Assembly: GCA_018697195.1 (NCBI GenBank) | Contig: CM031857.1 | Coordinates: 94,692,545 to 94,756,544, forward strand | Direction: 5' to 3' | Source of the DNA: Certhia americana | Taxonomy: Eukaryota > Chordata > Aves > Passeriformes > Certhiidae | Length of the DNA: 64,000 nt | In this document: positions 59,901-64,000 of the stretch, one piece after another | Position numbering within the stretch: position 1 is the stretch's first letter | How the letters are laid out: each line of letters opens with the position of its first letter | The notes under the pieces: generated by a model | What the model saw: only the letters and a program-made list of their open reading frames with translations | Database searches by the model: none | Told to the model about the DNA's origin: nothing | Position numbers and translations under genes: made by a program

Positions 59901-62735
59901 GGACTTTAGGACAACATGGGATTGCTGGAAATATTGTTGAAGGCATAGAAATAAAAACAGAGACCATATTCCTACTAGAAAAAGAGAGGAAAAATCAAAG
60001 GAAACTTATGTTCAGCAGCTTTACAATTTTCTTATTTATCATAGTCCTGTATGAAAGTGCCGTTATGTGTAATGCTAAAAAGCTGTCTGCTTGATTGTGA
60101 GGAAATAAATGCCAAAGAGAGTTTAACAGGGTGTATGCAGTTATACCTAGAAGAAAGCAAAAATACAATTAGGATTTCAATCCCAGCGTTACTTATCATA
60201 ATGGTCACTTGCACATAATGGCATAAAAATAAGCAAAAGAGAAGTTACTGCCTTGTCATAAGTCATGTAACTGGTTTAAGTACAAAGTTCTCCCAACTGC
60301 AGCAAGTGACTAAAATTCAGCACAATATGAATTCACAAATAACAAAATCTTATATGTTATAAATCACTATTATATCTTTCCACAGTTGCCTTTAAAGTAC
60401 TGCTGCTGCCTTCTTATCAGAGTGAAGCTGAAAGGCTGCAACACCCCAAAGTGACTTTGCAATTGACAGTTCAGTGAGACTATTCAACTGCATGAACTAA
60501 ATCTTTTGCTTTATCTTGTTAGATTATTATTCCTTTCTATTCCAAGCTGGGTAAATGACCAAAGCAAGATCAGAAATCAAAATATATGGTTTGCCTTTGA
60601 AAAAAACTAAAAGGACTAAGCACTGAAGAATTTAATTGAAGGCCCATCATAAAAAGAAATGGGTAAAAAAATCTATTGAAGCATTTTGCTACAAGTCCAT
60701 AGGAAGTCAGTGAAATTAGGGCCACAAAAATGTCTAAGCACTGAAGCATCTTTCACATGCTTCACGTTTCTTTATTTTTTCCGATTGAGTAAAATTAGAT
60801 TGATAGGTAATAGACAATAAAATAATACCCTCTCCCCTTCCTTACCTGAACCTCCCAAACGTATTCAAGTTTTGTATATAAGGAAAAATATGTTCTACTT
60901 GGAAAAGTTTTGCCAGATTTACTCACAGGCTAATGTGTGAGATGTTAATCTTCCTCATAATGGGTATAATCCTTGGGGTTGTAACAAACATGATTATGAA
61001 TAAAGATTAAGTTAAACAGAAGAAATATTTTTTTAGGAGATAAACCCAAAACATTTATTTCAAGGAAAGACTTCTTTACTTTTTCATTAGTAAATATTAA
61101 TACTGACGAAAGATCTGATTTTCACTATTATTACTACTACTACTCAAAAGAAAAAAAAAAAAGAAGGTTTGTATCATCACCTAAAAGATATCCTCCCTGG
61201 GAAAATATTAGAGTGTCTTTTCATTCCCATAAGGAAACACCATAGTTAATTTATAGCTTTCACTCTCAAAATAAGAAATTCTGTTCATTCAGCATTTACA
61301 CAGCTTTTAGGTCTACTACAGATGGAGTCAACTCTATCACTAATTTAACACACTTCTTATATTTTGTTAATGTTAGTTTTGGCATGAGTTCAGGTTGTTT
61401 CATACACCTGGGAAGAAAAAATAAAGTTACTGAAGTAATTTACACGGTAAAAAATCTACTATCTCTCTTTCCAGTGTGAAGAAATACCTCGATAATGTCT
61501 CAGTCTTAATGCATTTTTCCCTACAACTAGTCAACATTTCTCACTTGAACAATACTTCAACATTCTATAAAATCATGTGGCCTTATTTTTTTCATGTTTC
61601 ATTTGTATTACAAGAAACAATGCAATTCAAAATTAACAAATCTGCTGTCAGTTGCTTTGGGGGTGAGCTGGAGCTATTTAGTTGTGAGGGTCAACCATCA
61701 CACTGTTAGCTAGAACCATGTTCAAGGAACACACATATACGCAATAGCAGCAAGGGAATGTGTTCCCTCTGCATTTCAGTAGTGAATATTTAGTGGAAGA
61801 GCACTGCACACTGCATGTTTTCTTTTTAGCAGGCAAAAAAGTCAAATGGAAAACACCGAGGAGAAAAAAGATCCTGAAGCATTTCAGAGATTTCTTCTGC
61901 CTTCTCAAAGCTTTCCAGAGGGATCTGGAAGTCTGGAGGAAGTCAGAATGGTTGGAGTCTGTCCATTTCTTCTTTTGCCAAGTATTTCATGGAGTGTAAA
62001 CTATATTTTCTATCATGGAGCAGTAAGTCATTACAAGTTTGAAGCACCAGTGGTACCTTTTATGCAATAAAATATAAAATATTATAATAATGTCAATGAT
62101 TATTATCTCTTACACTTAATAATTTTTTTTTTTAAACTGAATGACAGAATATGATATAAGTAAATTTTGTACTGGTACAGCTCAGGATTACAAGGCAATG
62201 CAAGGAAAGGAAAAGAGACAACATTAAAAAAAAAGAACACAGCAACATGTAAATTCAGAGCAAAGAAGCAAAGAATATGTCCTTCAAATGAGGGTTTGTA
62301 GTGATTTTTTACACTTCATTGAGCTAATAATTAAGATAAATATCTAGAAAATAGTTTCTAGCTTCTACATACTCATCAGGTATATGAAGAGTAGTTTGAA
62401 GCAAGACTTGCAGAGATGTGCATACACATGCTGATGATCCTCTTTGAGCCTTACTGACTTTAAAGAGACATTCTCTTTGAGTAAGGTTCCTTGATAGTGA
62501 TTGCTGTGAAAGAATTTTGGTTTTTAACATGCAGAAAAGATACAAAAAATAACAAAAAGTGACTGATGGATAACAAAAAAAAAAAAAAAAAATGATTCAT
62601 GAATCAGCTAGAGAGAAGGTGCAGTACTCAGTAGCATCAAATTTTCTTCTGACATATACCTGAATCTATAGGGTAAGAATATTGCTTGAGTTACCCATAC
62701 AACAATATAAACTAGTTTAAGTGATTTCTTATTAA
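50947..62735. other. Long AT-rich unique stretch, nothing supported
   Basis: Nearly 12 kb without a supported gene or recognised element. 52.9-53.65 kb is somewhat less AT-rich and holds a short direct repeat (AAACCAGGTG twice, near 53585-53604). 59.45-59.9 kb has a 111-codon frame with no known domain. 61829-62015 has an acceptor-like TTTTCTTTTTAGCAG and a donor-like CAGTAAGT around an open frame, too weak to call an exon. An A19 run lies at 62575-62593. Confidence 0.5.
62575..62593 (+). repeat. Poly(A) tract
   Basis: A run of 19 A. No retroposed body recognised to its left. Confidence 0.88.
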
Positions 62736-62848
62736 ATTTATTCCTGAGCATAAAATTTTCCAAACCAAGAAGTGTTGTGGGAAAGAGCTTATATTTATTC
62801 CTGAGCATAAAATTTTCCAAACCAAGAAGTGTTGTGGGAAAGAGCTTA
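62736..62848 (+). repeat. Tandem duplication, 57 bp unit, two copies
   Basis: The segment TTCCTGAGCATAAAATTTTC to GTTGTGGGAAAGAGCTTA occurs twice with a 57 bp period. The copies at 62736-62791 and 62793-62848 are identical over 56 bases. The identity implies a recent event, or an assembly artefact. Because 57 is divisible by three, a minus-strand frame reads through both copies, but nothing indicates that the frame is a gene. Confidence 0.97.
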
Positions 62849-63802
62849 CCTTCCCTCATTTTATTTTTTAATCCTAAGGTAGGTTTGTTTACTTCAAATT
62901 CAATAGAAAACTTGCTAATTTTGTAATTGATCAAGAATTTTACTGGAAGTGTATCAAATATTGTATAAACATACAAGAGATGGATTTAGTTTCTGAAACT
63001 GCTTCTGCAAAGCCAGCTTTAAATCAGGGACAGTTAATTTCAATCTACTGACACCTCTCTTTTACATACGATCATCAGTAGTCAGTTACTTTCATCCACT
63101 TTTCTCTCTATTTCCTACGTTTGTTCCTCTCTGATCCATCTTGATCCTTCTTTTTCCTTTTGACTCTTCCTCTAAGCACTCCACAATCTTACCCAAATGA
63201 TCATGATACCCTTGAACTGTTCCAAAACTACATTTGCACAATTGCCAAGTGTTTCTTTCCCCTGCTACCATAATGTGTCCCATCTCCCTTATTACAGTAT
63301 CGCTCTTCGGTTTGCACAGCCTTCTGGAGACAGCATGTTTGCTCACCTCAGTGGGTTTTGTACCAAGGCAAGAAGCTGCTCAGTCTTTGACAGATTAAGG
63401 AGTGGCTGATTTGGGTGCCACAGGCCCTCACCAGATTACAAGGTTTCCCCTGTCCATCACTGCTCTTTTTATCTGCCTGGGTCTCCATGTGCTGTGACTA
63501 GCCCTTAGTGTAATCTTGCAGTATGACAGAAGAAGCTGATTGTGGGAGATCAGCCTGAGGTGGAGGATTGTCAACACTAGAAAATGCCTATAACCCTGCT
63601 GCTTGAAAGAACAGCTGTCAAACACGTTGTAAGAAATGTGGTGTCAACACAGAAAAAAAATGCATTATCAAAGACCTTGAAGAGTGTATTTTCACAGCAT
63701 ATTCCACCAAGGTAAGCTACAGTAAAGACCACACTCTCTCCACAAGAAATTTCTTAAAGGGAAAGAAGTGTAAAAGATGAGTCAAATACCATTAAGGGGA
63801 GC
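62849..63802. other. Unique sequence, nothing recognised
   Basis: Less AT-rich from about 63080 on, possibly part of a retroelement I do not recognise. Short frames on both strands overlap here without a known domain. Confidence 0.45.
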
Positions 63803-64000
63803 TGTGGGAAGTTCTTTTTCAAAAGAATGCTCTGGGACATAATTGCGCGGCTGACAATTCTGTGTCTCTGAAACTTCATAGCTGAAGGCCTGTCAGGATC
63901 TTTTCTTCCCAAGGGAAAGCTGCTAACTTTCCCAAGAGAAATCCTGTAAACAAACTCTCCAAACAATACTCTTTCTCAAAACAACAGGTGGTGTTTTTTC
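63803..64000 (+). mobile_element. Possible ERV LTR start, cut by window edge
   Basis: TGTGGGAAGTTCTTTTTC at 63803 could be an LTR start. The following CTGTGTCTCTGAAACTTCAT and AGGGAAAGCTGCTAACTTTC with TCCCAAGAGAAATCC resemble a U3 region of avian LTRs as I remember them. No TATA box or AATAAA is visible before the window ends, so the call is tentative. It could equally be unrelated single-copy sequence. Confidence 0.35.

Noticed and set aside
62608..62976. 122-codon minus-strand frame containing a 19-residue duplication
   Set aside because: The duplication is a DNA-level 57 bp event. The rest of the frame has no known domain and is AT-rich, so a repeat-protein gene is not supported.

Overview
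This window looks like avian nuclear DNA from a gene-poor, AT-rich region: a gene desert or the inside of a very long intron. The clearest sign is the repeat content. It holds several decayed CR1 LINE fragments, the dominant non-LTR retrotransposon of birds, and several endogenous-retrovirus (ERV) LTRs of types I associate with songbirds. Calling it a passerine rests on my memory of those LTR families, not on a search. I found no protein-coding gene, rRNA, tRNA, CRISPR array or bacterial-type operon that I can support. Open reading frames are short (longest 186 codons), scattered and composition-driven, and those over CR1 are retrotransposon relics.

Layout. 1-445 is a CR1 3' fragment on the minus strand that runs off the left edge. 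1598-1835 is a second minus-strand CR1 3' end. 8125-8776 is the first of four copies (A to D) of one LTR family, all on the minus strand (A 8125-8776, B 13931-14579, C 17858-18544, D 27357-27964). B and C carry about 270-420 bp of shared extra ERV sequence that stops at the same internal point. 9903-9972 is a 70 bp near-perfect palindrome. 10408-11085 (minus) and 11086-11672 (plus) are two CR1 reverse-transcriptase fragments placed head to head. 15642-17150 is a long plus-strand LTR-type element that splits an (ATAAAT)-like simple repeat. 28170-28475 is an old plus-strand CR1 fragment. 29248-29838 and 41949-42549 are two ERVL-like LTRs of one family on the plus strand. The second is nested in another retroelement-derived repeat (about 41500-42840). 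43925-44590 is another plus-strand LTR with a visible TATA box and AATAAA. A further LTR-like sequence may begin near 63803 and run off the right edge.

Between these lie long AT-rich unique stretches (about 1.8-8.1, 19-27.3, 29.9-40.5 and 46.4-62.7 kb). In them I see only microsatellites, homopolymer tracts, short hairpins and two tandem duplications, the clearest being an identical 57 bp unit at 62736-62848. No genes act together here. The window records repeated retroelement insertion, nesting and local rearrangement. Family assignments come from recognition of consensus-like sequence and conserved reverse-transcriptase residues; no alignment or database search was run.
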